A DNA stretch of 5,871 bases from Suilimivivens sp964458255 (GCA_964458255.1 CAYWHY010000084.1:1-5871), one strand, 5' to 3'; positions 1-5,102 are shown, counted from the stretch's first letter. The notes: a model not told the origin generated them from the letters alone. Made by a program: numbers and translations.

Positions 1-54
1 ATTTGCATTACGAATTCTTGTAAGCATATCTGCAATAGGATCGCTCATTGTCAT
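1..54 (-). CDS. rpsH: 30S ribosomal protein S8, 5' end only (partial)
   Basis: Only the first 18 codons are in the window, reading MTMSDPIADMLTRIRNAN, the conserved N-terminus of S8, a primary 16S rRNA-binding protein of the 30S body. The gene continues past position 1. The ATG at 54 is chosen because an AGGAGG motif at 63-68 lies 8 nt upstream; the second ATG at 48 would be 14 nt away, and S8 proteins of this group usually start M-x-M. It follows rpsN after 23 nt, the standard spc order. In Escherichia coli S8 represses spc operon translation; nothing here shows whether that applies. Identification is secure despite the short length because this N-terminus is highly conserved and the position fits. 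Confidence 0.95.
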   Translation of the reverse strand, partial: MTMSDPIADMLTRIRNAN

Positions 55-77
55 TCTTTTTTCCTCCTAAATATTTC

Positions 78-263
78 CTACCAACTTGCTTTTTTGACGC
101 CGGGAATCTGTCCCTTATATGCCAGTTCACGGAAGCAAATTCTGCAGATTCCGTATTTTCTCAATACAGCATGTGGACGTCCACAAATATTACAACGAGT
201 ATATTCTCTTGTAGAGAATTTAGGTTTACGCTGTTGTTTAATCTTCATTGAAGTCTTAGCCAT
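78..263 (-). CDS. rpsN: 30S ribosomal protein S14, short zinc-binding type (61 aa)
   Basis: S14 sits in the 30S head near S3 and S19. This is the short zinc form: 61 residues, with two CxxC pairs at Cys24/Cys27 and Cys40/Cys43 forming a four-cysteine zinc ribbon, and the family-typical C-terminus ending GVKKASW. The long zinc-free paralogue (about 89-100 aa) lacks these cysteines. The start is an ATG at 263 with GGAGG at 276-280, about 12 nt upstream, slightly long spacing. It lies between rplE (21 nt gap) and rpsH (23 nt gap), the normal place for the primary S14 gene. Many Bacillota carry a second, zinc-independent S14 elsewhere that is used under zinc limitation; this window cannot show whether this genome does. 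Confidence 0.97.
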   Translation of the reverse strand: MAKTSMKIKQQRKPKFSTREYTRCNICGRPHAVLRKYGICRICFRELAYKGQIPGVKKASW

Positions 264-284
264 GGATTCTATTTACCTCCTTCT

Positions 285-824
285 TTACTTTGCGAATGGC
301 ATATTAAATAACTTTAATAATTCACGTGCTTCTTCATCTGTCTTTGCGGTGGTAACAAAGATAACATCCATTCCTCTTACCTTATCTACCTTATCATATT
401 CGATTTCAGGGAAGATAATCTGTTCTTTGATACCTAATGAATAATTTCCTCTTCCGTCAAATCCATTAGGATTAACACCTCTAAAGTCACGTACACGGGG
501 CAATGCAAGGTTTACAAGACGATCTAAAAATTCATACATCTTTTCACCACGAAGTGTCGTCTTACATCCGATAGCCATACCTTCTCTGATTTTGAAGTTA
601 GCGACAGATTTTTTAGCTCTGGTAAGCACTGCTTTCTGTCCTGTAATTGTTTCCATGTCCTTTACCGCGGATTCAAGTAGTTTTGCGTTATCTTTCGCTT
701 CTCCGACACCCATGTTAACAACAATCTTGTCAAGCTTAGGTACTTCCATGATGTTCTTATATCCGAACTTCTTAATCATAGCATCTATGATCTCATCATT
801 ATATAATGTTTTAAGTCTGCTCAC
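285..824 (-). CDS. rplE: 50S ribosomal protein L5 (179 aa)
   Basis: L5 binds 5S rRNA and 23S rRNA in the central protuberance of the 50S subunit and contacts the P-site tRNA region. The protein is 179 residues, the usual length. Landmarks are the N-terminal block KLDKIVVNMGVGEA (about residues 30-43), the basic stretch around residues 69-80, LPRVRDFRG at 108-116, and the C-terminal EIEYDKVDKVRGMDV region from about 140. It starts with GTG at 824, supported by an AAGGAGA ribosome binding site about 9 nt upstream and by the conserved MSRLK start. The gap to rplX is 24 nt. No frameshift or missing motif is seen. Confidence 0.97.
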   Translation of the reverse strand: MSRLKTLYNDEIIDAMIKKFGYKNIMEVPKLDKIVVNMGVGEAKDNAKLLESAVKDMETITGQKAVLTRAKKSVANFKIREGMAIGCKTTLRGEKMYEFLDRLVNLALPRVRDFRGVNPNGFDGRGNYSLGIKEQIIFPEIEYDKVDKVRGMDVIFVTTAKTDEEARELLKLFNMPFAK

Positions 825-848
825 GCTTCCAGTTCTCCTTTCCTAGAA

Positions 849-1160
849 TTAGTCAATTACTTCACCGGTTGACTTTGCAAAACGTACTTTCTTTTCTCCG
901 TCCATTTTAAAACCAACTCTGGTTGCTTTTCCTTTGTGAACGTACATGACGTTTGAAACATCAATAGGAGCTTCTTTTTGAATAATTCCACCATTCTGGT
1001 TAGCTGCTGAAGGCTTTGTATGCTTGCTAACCATGCCAACGCCTTCCACTATAACCTTGTGGTTCTTAGCGTCTACGGAAAGCACCTTGCCTTCTTTTCC
1101 ATTATCTTTACCGGCGATTACTTTAACAGTATCACCCTTTTTAATCTTTAATGTTGCCAT
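849..1160 (-). CDS. rplX: 50S ribosomal protein L24 (103 aa)
   Basis: L24 is an early 50S assembly protein that binds the 5' domain of 23S rRNA and lies near the peptide exit. The 103-residue product has the KOW motif near its N-terminus (about residues 6-32, with KKGDTVKVIAGKDNGKEGKV), then the QNGGIIQKEAPIDVSNV block (56-72) typical of bacterial L24. The start is placed at the ATG at 1160 (MATLKIKKGD). An in-frame GTG three codons upstream at 1169 falls on the AGGAGG ribosome binding site and is unlikely. The gap to rplN is only 12 nt, so translational coupling is plausible. Confidence 0.97.
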   Translation of the reverse strand: MATLKIKKGDTVKVIAGKDNGKEGKVLSVDAKNHKVIVEGVGMVSKHTKPSAANQNGGIIQKEAPIDVSNVMYVHKGKATRVGFKMDGEKKVRFAKSTGEVID

Positions 1161-1168
1161 GCTAAGCA

Positions 1169-1174
1169 CCTCCT
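1169..1174 (-). promoter_or_regulatory. rplX ribosome binding site overlapping the rplN stop codon
   Basis: AGGAGG lies 8 nt upstream of the rplX ATG at 1160 and overlaps the rplN stop (TAG, 1173-1175). It decides the rplX start: the in-frame GTG at 1169 would begin on the last base of the motif itself. The overlap with the upstream stop is the usual layout for coupled ribosomal protein genes. Confidence 0.85.
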
Positions 1175-1541
1175 ATAATACTTCGGGAGCCAGTGAAACA
1201 ATTTTCATAAACTGTTTGTCACGAAGCTCTCTTGCTACCGGCCCAAAAATACGGGTTCCTCTGGGAGTCTTATCATCTTTAATGATAACAGCAGCATTTT
1301 CGTCAAATTTAATATAAGATCCGTCTTTACGACGTGCGCCTTTAACAGTACGAACAACGACAGCCTTTACTACGTCACCTTTTTTTACAACGCCGCCTGG
1401 TGTTGCATCTTTAACCGTAGCAACAATGACATCGCCAATTTGTGCATATCTTCTGGTAGAGCCGCCCATAACTCTGATGCAGAGGATTTCCTTAGCACCT
1501 GTGTTATCAGCAACCTTAAGTCTGCTTTCTTGTTGAATCAT
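1173..1541 (-). CDS. rplN: 50S ribosomal protein L14 (122 aa)
   Basis: L14 binds 23S rRNA on the interface side of the 50S subunit, forms intersubunit bridges with 16S rRNA, and is the docking surface for the silencing factor RsfS in bacteria. The 122-residue length is exactly the usual bacterial length. Conserved blocks are the start MIQQESRLKVADNTGAKE, GGSTRRYAQIGDVIVATVK, and the basic segment KGARRKDGSYIKFDENA followed by DKTPRGTRIFGPVARELR. The start is an ATG at 1541 with GGAAGGAGA just upstream. rpsQ ends 34 nt upstream, and that gap contains a small inverted repeat. The gene is intact. Confidence 0.98.
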   Translation of the reverse strand: MIQQESRLKVADNTGAKEILCIRVMGGSTRRYAQIGDVIVATVKDATPGGVVKKGDVVKAVVVRTVKGARRKDGSYIKFDENAAVIIKDDKTPRGTRIFGPVARELRDKQFMKIVSLAPEVL

Positions 1542-1558
1542 GCTAATTCTCCTTCCAA

Positions 1559-1575
1559 TTTTGCCTGTTGCAAAA
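1559..1575 (-). other. Short inverted repeat in the rpsQ-rplN spacer
   Basis: On the transcribed strand TTTTGC, a 5-nt loop AACAG, and GCAAAA form a perfect 6-bp inverted repeat immediately after the rpsQ stop codon and just ahead of the rplN ribosome binding site. There is no following T-tract, so it is not an intrinsic terminator. Four of the six pairs are A-T and it may be chance; at most it is a weak hairpin near the ribosome binding site. Confidence 0.4.
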
Positions 1576-1830
1576 CTATTTTGCTCTTTCTACGATTTCT
1601 ACAAGTCTCCATCTCTTGTCTTTGGATAAAGGTCTTGTTTCCATTACTTTAACGGTGTCACCAATGCGGCATTCGTTGTTTTCATCATGTGCTTTTAACT
1701 TATAAGTATCTTTTACAATCTTTTTGTAAAGAGGATGCTTTACATGTTCTTCGATAGCAACAACGATTGTCTTATCCATTTTATCACTGATAACTTTACC
1801 TGTACGTGTTTTTCTTAAATTTCTTTCCAC
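1576..1830 (-). CDS. rpsQ: 30S ribosomal protein S17 (84 aa)
   Basis: S17 is a primary 16S rRNA-binding protein with an OB fold, needed early in 30S assembly. The 84-residue product carries RKTRTGKVISDKMDKTIVV (about 6-24), the HPLYKKIVKDTYKLKAHDE block (32-50), and the family signature GDTVKVMETRPLSKDKRW (57-74). The start codon is GTG at 1830, backed by an AAAGGAGA ribosome binding site 8 nt upstream and by the conserved start MERNLRKTRTG. The gap to rpmC upstream is 43 nt, the largest ordinary gap in the window. Its length and motifs are normal. Confidence 0.97.
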   Translation of the reverse strand: MERNLRKTRTGKVISDKMDKTIVVAIEEHVKHPLYKKIVKDTYKLKAHDENNECRIGDTVKVMETRPLSKDKRWRLVEIVERAK

Positions 1831-1873
1831 GACTTACGTCTCCTTTCCTTTCTTCGACATTCAGCTTACAACC

Positions 1874-2080
1874 TTATGCTTCTTTCTGCTTCATAGTAAT
1901 AACCGTCTGAATTCTTGCAATATTCTTTCTTACTTCTTTGATTCTTGCTGTATTATCCAGCTGATTGGTTGCATTCTGGAATCTCAAATTGAAAAGTTCT
2001 TTCTTGGCAGCTACTAATTCCTGTGCTAATTCTGCAGCTGATTTTGCCTTTAAATCTTCTACATACTTATTCGTTTTCAT
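1874..2080 (-). CDS. rpmC: 50S ribosomal protein L29, intact copy (68 aa)
   Basis: L29 is a small two-helix protein at the peptide exit, next to L23, where trigger factor and SRP dock. This copy is complete: 68 residues starting MKTNKYVEDLKAKSAAELAQ, with the first helix carrying AAKKELFNLRFQNATNQL (24-41) and the signature NTARIKEVRKNIARI in the second helix (43-57). The start at 2080 is chosen because AAGGCGGTG (2087-2095) sits 8 nt upstream; an ATG at 2149 gives a 23-residue extension that is merely the L16 tail read out of frame. Codons 1-41 lie in the downstream copy of a 272-bp tandem duplication, so the gene is preceded by an rplP fragment, not by the complete rplP. This is the copy expected to supply L29. 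Confidence 0.96.
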   Translation of the reverse strand: MKTNKYVEDLKAKSAAELAQELVAAKKELFNLRFQNATNQLDNTARIKEVRKNIARIQTVITMKQKEA

Positions 2081-2232
2081 TTGATACACCGCCTTCCAAG
2101 TCTGCCTTAGAAACGATCTTGCATTTGCAAGGAAGCTTATGCGTTGCAAGTCTTAAAGCCTCTCTGGCTGTTTCTTCAGCTACTCCTGAGATTTCAAACA
2201 TTACACGGCCGGGCTTAACAACTGCCACCCAG
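1961..2232. repeat. 272-bp tandem direct repeat, downstream copy (rplP tail + rpmC head)
   Basis: This segment is repeated base for base, as far as I can read, by the adjoining 2233-2504. In transcription order it holds rplP codons 94-146 and, from the ATG at 2080, rpmC codons 1-40 with part of codon 41. The four bases CCAG (plus strand) occur at 1957-1960, 2229-2232 and 2501-2504, so the exact boundary can slide by 4 bp and the junction has 4 bp of microhomology. In this copy the rpmC part continues into the true rpmC 3' end, while the rplP part is cut off from its 5' end. It is not a mobile element: no terminal inverted repeats or transposase. Confidence 0.95.
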
Positions 2233-2246
2233 CTGATTGGTTGCAT
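2067..2246 (-). pseudogene. Orphan rplP 3' fragment, open for 59 aa from an ATG
   Basis: The downstream repeat copy carries the L16 C-terminal 54 residues (Trp93 to Glu146, from WVAVVKPGRVMFEISGVAEE to GGVSNENE) without the rest of rplP. Reading back through the junction, this frame enters the truncated rpmC out of frame, and the first possible start is an ATG at 2246, giving MQPIS ahead of the L16 residues; a TGA lies a few codons further upstream. No convincing ribosome binding site precedes that ATG, so translation is doubtful. The fragment lacks the basic L16 N-terminal half that binds rRNA. It overlaps the intact rpmC start by 14 nt, as the true rplP does, so if translated it could restore coupling into rpmC. 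It is a by-product of the duplication, not an independent gene. Confidence 0.8.
2087..2095 (-). promoter_or_regulatory. Ribosome binding site of intact rpmC
   Basis: AAGGCGGTG, one mismatch from AAGGAGGTG, ends in a spacer that puts its core GG 8 nt before the rpmC ATG at 2080. It is encoded inside the last codons of L16 (the EGGVSN region), so here it belongs to the orphan rplP fragment. It supports the 68-residue start over the upstream ATG. Confidence 0.8.
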
Positions 2247-2352
2247 TCTGGAATCTCAAATTGAAAAGTTCTTTCTTGGCAGCTACTAATTCCTGTGCTA
2301 ATTCTGCAGCTGATTTTGCCTTTAAATCTTCTACATACTTATTCGTTTTCAT
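2215..2352 (-). pseudogene. Truncated L29 copy (45 aa: 41 native residues + GGSC)
   Basis: This starts exactly like rpmC, with the same ATG context and ribosome binding site inside the rplP 3' end, and matches L29 through Leu41. At the repeat junction it runs into rplP sequence in another frame, adding Gly-Gly-Ser-Cys before a TAA at 2215-2217. It loses the second helix, including the NTARIKEVRKNIARI signature, so it is unlikely to assemble as L29. Because it sits directly behind the complete rplP with the native 14-nt overlap (2339-2352) and an intact ribosome binding site, it should be translated well if this arrangement is real, giving a short and probably unstable peptide. The intact rpmC lies 134 nt further downstream. 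Confidence 0.9.
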
Positions 2353-2504
2353 TTGATACACCGCCTTCCAAGTCTGCCTTAGAAACGATCTTGCATTTGC
2401 AAGGAAGCTTATGCGTTGCAAGTCTTAAAGCCTCTCTGGCTGTTTCTTCAGCTACTCCTGAGATTTCAAACATTACACGGCCGGGCTTAACAACTGCCAC
2501 CCAG
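2233..2504. repeat. 272-bp tandem direct repeat, upstream copy
   Basis: This partner of 1961-2232 has the same 272 bases in the same orientation, with no difference that I can find. It contains the 3' part of the complete rplP (codons 94-146) and the head of the truncated rpmC. Relative to transcription, the upstream end runs without interruption from rplP codon 93 and the downstream end at 2229-2233 is the novel junction, where rpmC codon 41 meets rplP codon 94. The identity of the copies implies either a very recent event or a sequence-assembly error. Confidence 0.95.
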
Positions 2505-2779
2505 TATTCCAGTGTACCTTTACCGGAACCCATACGTGTTTCTGCTGGTTTTGCTGTTACTGGTTTATCAGGGAAAATCTTAATCCAGACCTTACCACCA
2601 CGTTTGATATGACGAGTCATAGCTACACGGGCTGCTTCAATCTGGTTTGATTTAATCCAACAAGGTTCTGTTGCAACAATACCGTATTCACCGTAAGTAA
2701 TTGTATTACCACGGCTTGCTTTACCTCTCATGGTGCCACGGAACTGTTTACGACGTTTCACTCTTTTAGGCATTAACAT
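2339..2779 (-). CDS. rplP: 50S ribosomal protein L16 (146 aa)
   Basis: L16 binds 23S rRNA near the A-site and peptidyl transferase region and organises late 50S assembly. The 146-residue protein is complete: MLMPKRVKRRKQFRGTMRG at the start, ASRGNTITYGEYGIVATEP (21-39), the RHIKRGGKVWIKIFPDKPVT region (56-75), the signature MGSGKGTLEYWVAVVKPGR (83-101) and the EEAREALRLA-like helix (EETAREALRLATHKLP, 111-126). The ATG at 2779 shares one base with the rpsC stop (TAATG), indicating coupled translation. The segment from codon 94 to the stop lies in the upstream copy of the 272-bp tandem repeat; the gene itself is unbroken. The acidic NENE tail is encoded where the gene overlaps the start of the truncated rpmC. 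Confidence 0.97.
   Translation of the reverse strand: MLMPKRVKRRKQFRGTMRGKASRGNTITYGEYGIVATEPCWIKSNQIEAARVAMTRHIKRGGKVWIKIFPDKPVTAKPAETRMGSGKGTLEYWVAVVKPGRVMFEISGVAEETAREALRLATHKLPCKCKIVSKADLEGGVSNENE
2359..2367 (-). promoter_or_regulatory. Ribosome binding site of the truncated rpmC copy
   Basis: This is the second copy of AAGGCGGTG, again with its core GG 8 nt before an ATG (2352), here inside the 3' end of the complete rplP. This is presumably the ancestral position, where termination of L16 translation at 2339 and initiation of L29 overlap. It now drives the truncated L29 product. Confidence 0.75.
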
Positions 2780-3450
2780 TATTTATCGCTCCCTTCCTGC
2801 ACTGTCTTTTCTTCATTCTTCTTAGTAGGAAGTACTTCACCCTTGTAAATCCATACTTTAACACCTACTTTACCGTAGGTTGTATCTGCTTCAGCGAAAC
2901 CGTAATCAATGTCTGCACGTAATGTCTGAAGCGGAATAGTACCTTCACTATAGAACTCTGCACGGGCCATATCTGCACCGCCCAAACGTCCTGAACAGGA
3001 TGTCTTAATACCAAGAGCACCGGACTTCATTGTTCTTCCCATGCAGGACTTCATTGCACGTCTGAAGGATACACGGTTTTCAAGCTGCTGTGCAATATTT
3101 TCTGCAACAAGCTGTGCATCTTTATCAGGTCTCTTGATTTCTTTGATATCTACCAAAACTTTCTTTCCTGTCATTTTGGAAAGTTCTTTCTTAGTTACTT
3201 CGATTTCAGCGCCACCCTTACCGATTACAACACCGGGCTTAGCTGTGTAAATGATAACCTTTACTCTGCCTGCCGCTCTCTCGATTTCGATTTTGGAAAT
3301 TCCGGCACTGTATAATTTCTTCTTAAGGTATTTTCTGATATCATAGTCTTCTACAAGAAAATCAGAAAATTCTGCATCTGCATACCATTTAGAATCCCAA
3401 TCCTTAATAACACCGACTCTTAAGCCGTGAGGATTAACTTTCTGTCCCAT
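2779..3450 (-). CDS. rpsC: 30S ribosomal protein S3 (223 aa)
   Basis: S3 lies in the 30S head at the mRNA entry channel, where with S4 and S5 it contributes to mRNA unwinding. The 223-residue protein starts MGQKVNPHGLRVGVIKDWDS. A KH domain follows with its GxxG loop as GKGG (77-80, in VVIGKGGAEIE). The C-terminal domain carries the conserved RAMKSCMGRTMKSGALGIKT, SGRLGGADMAR and GEVLP segments. The start is an ATG at 3450 with AGGAGG (3458-3463) 7 nt upstream, on top of the rplV stop codon. It ends in a one-base overlap with rplP. The C-terminal tail after residue 208 is charged and variable, as usual. Confidence 0.98.
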   Translation of the reverse strand: MGQKVNPHGLRVGVIKDWDSKWYADAEFSDFLVEDYDIRKYLKKKLYSAGISKIEIERAAGRVKVIIYTAKPGVVIGKGGAEIEVTKKELSKMTGKKVLVDIKEIKRPDKDAQLVAENIAQQLENRVSFRRAMKSCMGRTMKSGALGIKTSCSGRLGGADMARAEFYSEGTIPLQTLRADIDYGFAEADTTYGKVGVKVWIYKGEVLPTKKNEEKTVQEGSDK

Positions 3451-3461
3451 TATTTTTCCTC

Positions 3462-3848
3462 CTATCTTTCATCAAGCACAACTGTGATGTGGCTCATTCT
3501 CTTTTCGATTCTGTAAGCTCTGCCCTGTGCTCTCGGTTTTACTCTCTTCATTGTAGGTCCTTTATTTGCATAACATTCTGCAATGTAAAGGTTTTCAGCA
3601 TTCATACCATTATTGTTTTCAGCGTTTGCAATTGCAGACTGAAGCAATTTTTTGATGATGCTGGAAGCATATCTGGGATTGTACTCTAAAATTGCCAAGG
3701 CTGTTGCTACATCTTTGCCTCTGATGGCGTCTAATACGAAACATGCTTTCTGAACAGACACTCTTGCGTAAGATAACTTAGCTGAAGGTCTTGTGTCTTT
3801 CTGCGCATTTCTCTCTCTTTTAATTTGGGATCTATGTCCTTTTGCCAT
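3462..3848 (-). CDS. rplV: 50S ribosomal protein L22 (128 aa)
   Basis: L22 binds all domains of 23S rRNA; its long beta-hairpin lines the nascent-peptide exit tunnel, where changes give macrolide resistance. The 128-residue form has an N-terminal extension of roughly 20 basic residues (MAKGHRSQIKRERNAQKDTR) compared with the 110-residue E. coli protein, then SAKLSYARVSVQKACFVLDA and the hairpin about residues 87-113 (around YANKGPTMKRVKPRAQGRAY). This extended form is familiar from Lachnospiraceae. The start is an ATG at 3848 with AAGGAGG 8 nt upstream, overlapping the rpsS stop. No deletion or insertion is apparent in the hairpin tip. Confidence 0.97.
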   Translation of the reverse strand: MAKGHRSQIKRERNAQKDTRPSAKLSYARVSVQKACFVLDAIRGKDVATALAILEYNPRYASSIIKKLLQSAIANAENNNGMNAENLYIAECYANKGPTMKRVKPRAQGRAYRIEKRMSHITVVLDER

Positions 3849-3861
3849 TGCTAAAACCTCC

Positions 3862-4143
3862 TTATCTTACTTTAGACTTCTTTTCGTCTTTGCCGTGTCC
3901 TCTATAAGTTCTGGTTGCAACGAATTCACCTAACTTATGTCCAACCATATCTTCCGTAACATATACAGGAACGTGCTTTCTTCCGTCGTGTACTGCAAAT
4001 GTATGTCCCACAAAAGAAGGGAAGATTGTAGAACGACGGGACCAGGTTTTAATAACCTGCTTTTGTCCTGCTGCATTCATTGCATCTACTTTTTTCAGTA
4101 AACCTGCATCTGCAAAGGGTCCTTTTTTCAGTGATCTAGCCAT
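3862..4143 (-). CDS. rpsS: 30S ribosomal protein S19 (93 aa)
   Basis: S19 is a 30S head protein next to S13 and S14 that contacts the A-site tRNA region and bridges to the 50S. The length of 93 residues is typical. It begins MARSLKKGPFADAGLLKKVD, contains IKTWSRRSTIFPSFVGHTF (31-49), and carries the family signature HVPVYVTEDMVGHKLGEF followed by TRTYRGH (57-83), ending in a basic tail. The start is the ATG at 4143 with AAGGAGGAG just upstream. The gap to rplB is 16 nt and to rplV 13 nt, the standard S10 operon arrangement. Confidence 0.98.
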   Translation of the reverse strand: MARSLKKGPFADAGLLKKVDAMNAAGQKQVIKTWSRRSTIFPSFVGHTFAVHDGRKHVPVYVTEDMVGHKLGEFVATRTYRGHGKDEKKSKVR

Positions 4144-4159
4144 TTTCTCTCCTCCTTAA

Positions 4160-5005
4160 TTATTTGATGGCCTTGCCGTCTCTTCTTCTTACAATCAACT
4201 TGTTAGAAGCTTTTTTCTTCTTACGTGTCTTAAGACCAAGAGCGGGCTTGCCCCAAGGTGTACAGGGGCCGGGACGTCCAATACCGGTCTTACCTTCACC
4301 ACCACCATGCGGATGGTCATTAGGGTTCATAACAGAGCCACGAACTGTAGGGCGAATGCCCATATGACGCTTACGTCCTGCTTTACCAAGATTGATAAGG
4401 CTGTGATCTACATTACCTACAACACCGATTGTTGCTCTGCAAACGACAGGTACCATTCTCATTTCGCCTGAAGGGAGACGAAGTGTTGCATATTTTCCTT
4501 CTTTTGCCATCAGCTGTGCGCTGTTACCTGCCGAACGGACAAGCTGTCCACCCTTACCCGGATATAATTCAACATTGTGTATCTGTGTACCAACGGGAAT
4601 ATTTGCTAAAGGCAAGCAATTACCTATTCTCACTTCTGCTTCAGGTCCGTTCATGACCTTCATTCCGTCTGTCAATCCCTCCGGAGCGAGGATGTATGAT
4701 TTTTCACCGTCCGCATAACAAATCAATGCAATATTTGCTGTTCTGTTAGGATCATACTCAATTCCGATTACAGTAGCCGGAATTCCGTCCTTACTGTTTC
4801 TCTTAAAATCTACAAGTCTGTATTTTCTTCTGGAACCGCCTCCACGGTGTCTTACAGTAATTTTACCCTGATTGTTACGACCGGCATTCTTTTCTAATGA
4901 AACACAAAGTGACTTTTCAGGAGTATTCTTTGTGATTTCAGAAAAATCAGAACCAGTCATATTTCTTCTGGAAGGTGTATATGGGTTATATGTCTTAATT
5001 CCCAT
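4160..5005 (-). CDS. rplB: 50S ribosomal protein L2 (281 aa)
   Basis: L2 is one of the largest and most conserved 50S proteins, binding 23S rRNA near the peptidyl transferase centre and needed for subunit association. The 281-residue protein starts MGIKTYNPYTPSRRNMTG, has the N-terminal OB-like region with RHRGGGSRRKYR (52-63), the SH3-like domain with the GTQIHNVELYPGKGGQLVRS block (139-158), and the C-terminal HPHGGGEGKTGIGRPGPCTP region (231-250) that reaches toward the peptidyl transferase centre. The start is set at 5005 because an AAGGAGA site lies 8 nt upstream; an ATG at 5032 would add nine unconserved residues (MHKSKGEKV) made from the ribosome binding site region. The upstream spacer to rplW is unusually long (138 bp). 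Confidence 0.97.
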   Translation of the reverse strand: MGIKTYNPYTPSRRNMTGSDFSEITKNTPEKSLCVSLEKNAGRNNQGKITVRHRGGGSRRKYRLVDFKRNSKDGIPATVIGIEYDPNRTANIALICYADGEKSYILAPEGLTDGMKVMNGPEAEVRIGNCLPLANIPVGTQIHNVELYPGKGGQLVRSAGNSAQLMAKEGKYATLRLPSGEMRMVPVVCRATIGVVGNVDHSLINLGKAGRKRHMGIRPTVRGSVMNPNDHPHGGGEGKTGIGRPGPCTPWGKPALGLKTRKKKKASNKLIVRRRDGKAIK

Positions 5006-5013
5006 GACTTTTT

Positions 5014-5018
5014 CTCCT
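5014..5018 (-). promoter_or_regulatory. rplB ribosome binding site
   Basis: AGGAG within AAAGGAGA lies 8 nt before the rplB ATG at 5005 and inside the 9-codon extension that an upstream ATG (5032) would give. It therefore supports the conserved MGIKTYNPYTP start. Confidence 0.8.
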
Positions 5019-5057
5019 TTCGATTTATGCATATTTTCGTGATGCTACACTTATTGG

Positions 5058-5078
5058 GAAGAATGCGTCGCATTCTTC
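5058..5078. repeat. Perfect 10-bp inverted repeat (hairpin) in rplW-rplB spacer
   Basis: The arms GAAGAATGCG (5058-5067) and CGCATTCTTC (5069-5078) are exact reverse complements around a single base, so as RNA it would fold as an 8-9 bp stem with a 3-5 nt loop. In the transcribed direction it is followed by CCAATAAG, not a T-run, so an intrinsic terminator is unlikely. The perfection of the arms is unlikely to be chance in non-coding sequence of this length. Confidence 0.75.
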
Positions 5079-5102
5079 ACAGATGAAATTTCAGAAATGC
5101 TC

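Noticed and set aside
94..444. Plus-strand open frames across the window, for example 94-444, 1024-1317, 2295-2612 and 5345-5776
   Set aside because: They lie antisense to conserved ribosomal protein genes, resemble no family I know, and are the expected shadows of codon bias.
285..824. GTG start codons of rplE (824) and rpsQ (1830) as anomalies
   Set aside because: Both have well-spaced ribosome binding sites and conserved N-termini; GTG is a normal alternative start.
825..848. An S8-binding regulatory site in the rplX-rplE spacer, as in Escherichia coli
   Set aside because: The spacer is 24 nt and filled mostly by the rplE ribosome binding site; I could not see the helix needed, and this control is not established for this group.
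857..1039. Minus-strand 60-aa frame inside rplX
   Set aside because: It is an alternate frame of L24, with no conserved features or ribosome binding site.
2081..2149. A 23-residue N-terminal extension of L29 from an ATG at 2149 (and its duplicate from 2421)
   Set aside because: The added residues are the L16 C-terminus read out of frame; the 68-aa start has a well-spaced ribosome binding site and the family's normal length.
1957..2504. An insertion sequence or phage-derived insertion at rplP-rpmC
   Set aside because: All the extra sequence is a copy of the adjacent rplP and rpmC sequence; there is no transposase, terminal inverted repeat or foreign segment.
5006..5032. Nine-residue upstream extension of L2 (start at 5032)
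   Set aside because: It would translate through the ribosome binding site, and L2 homologues start at MGIK or similar.
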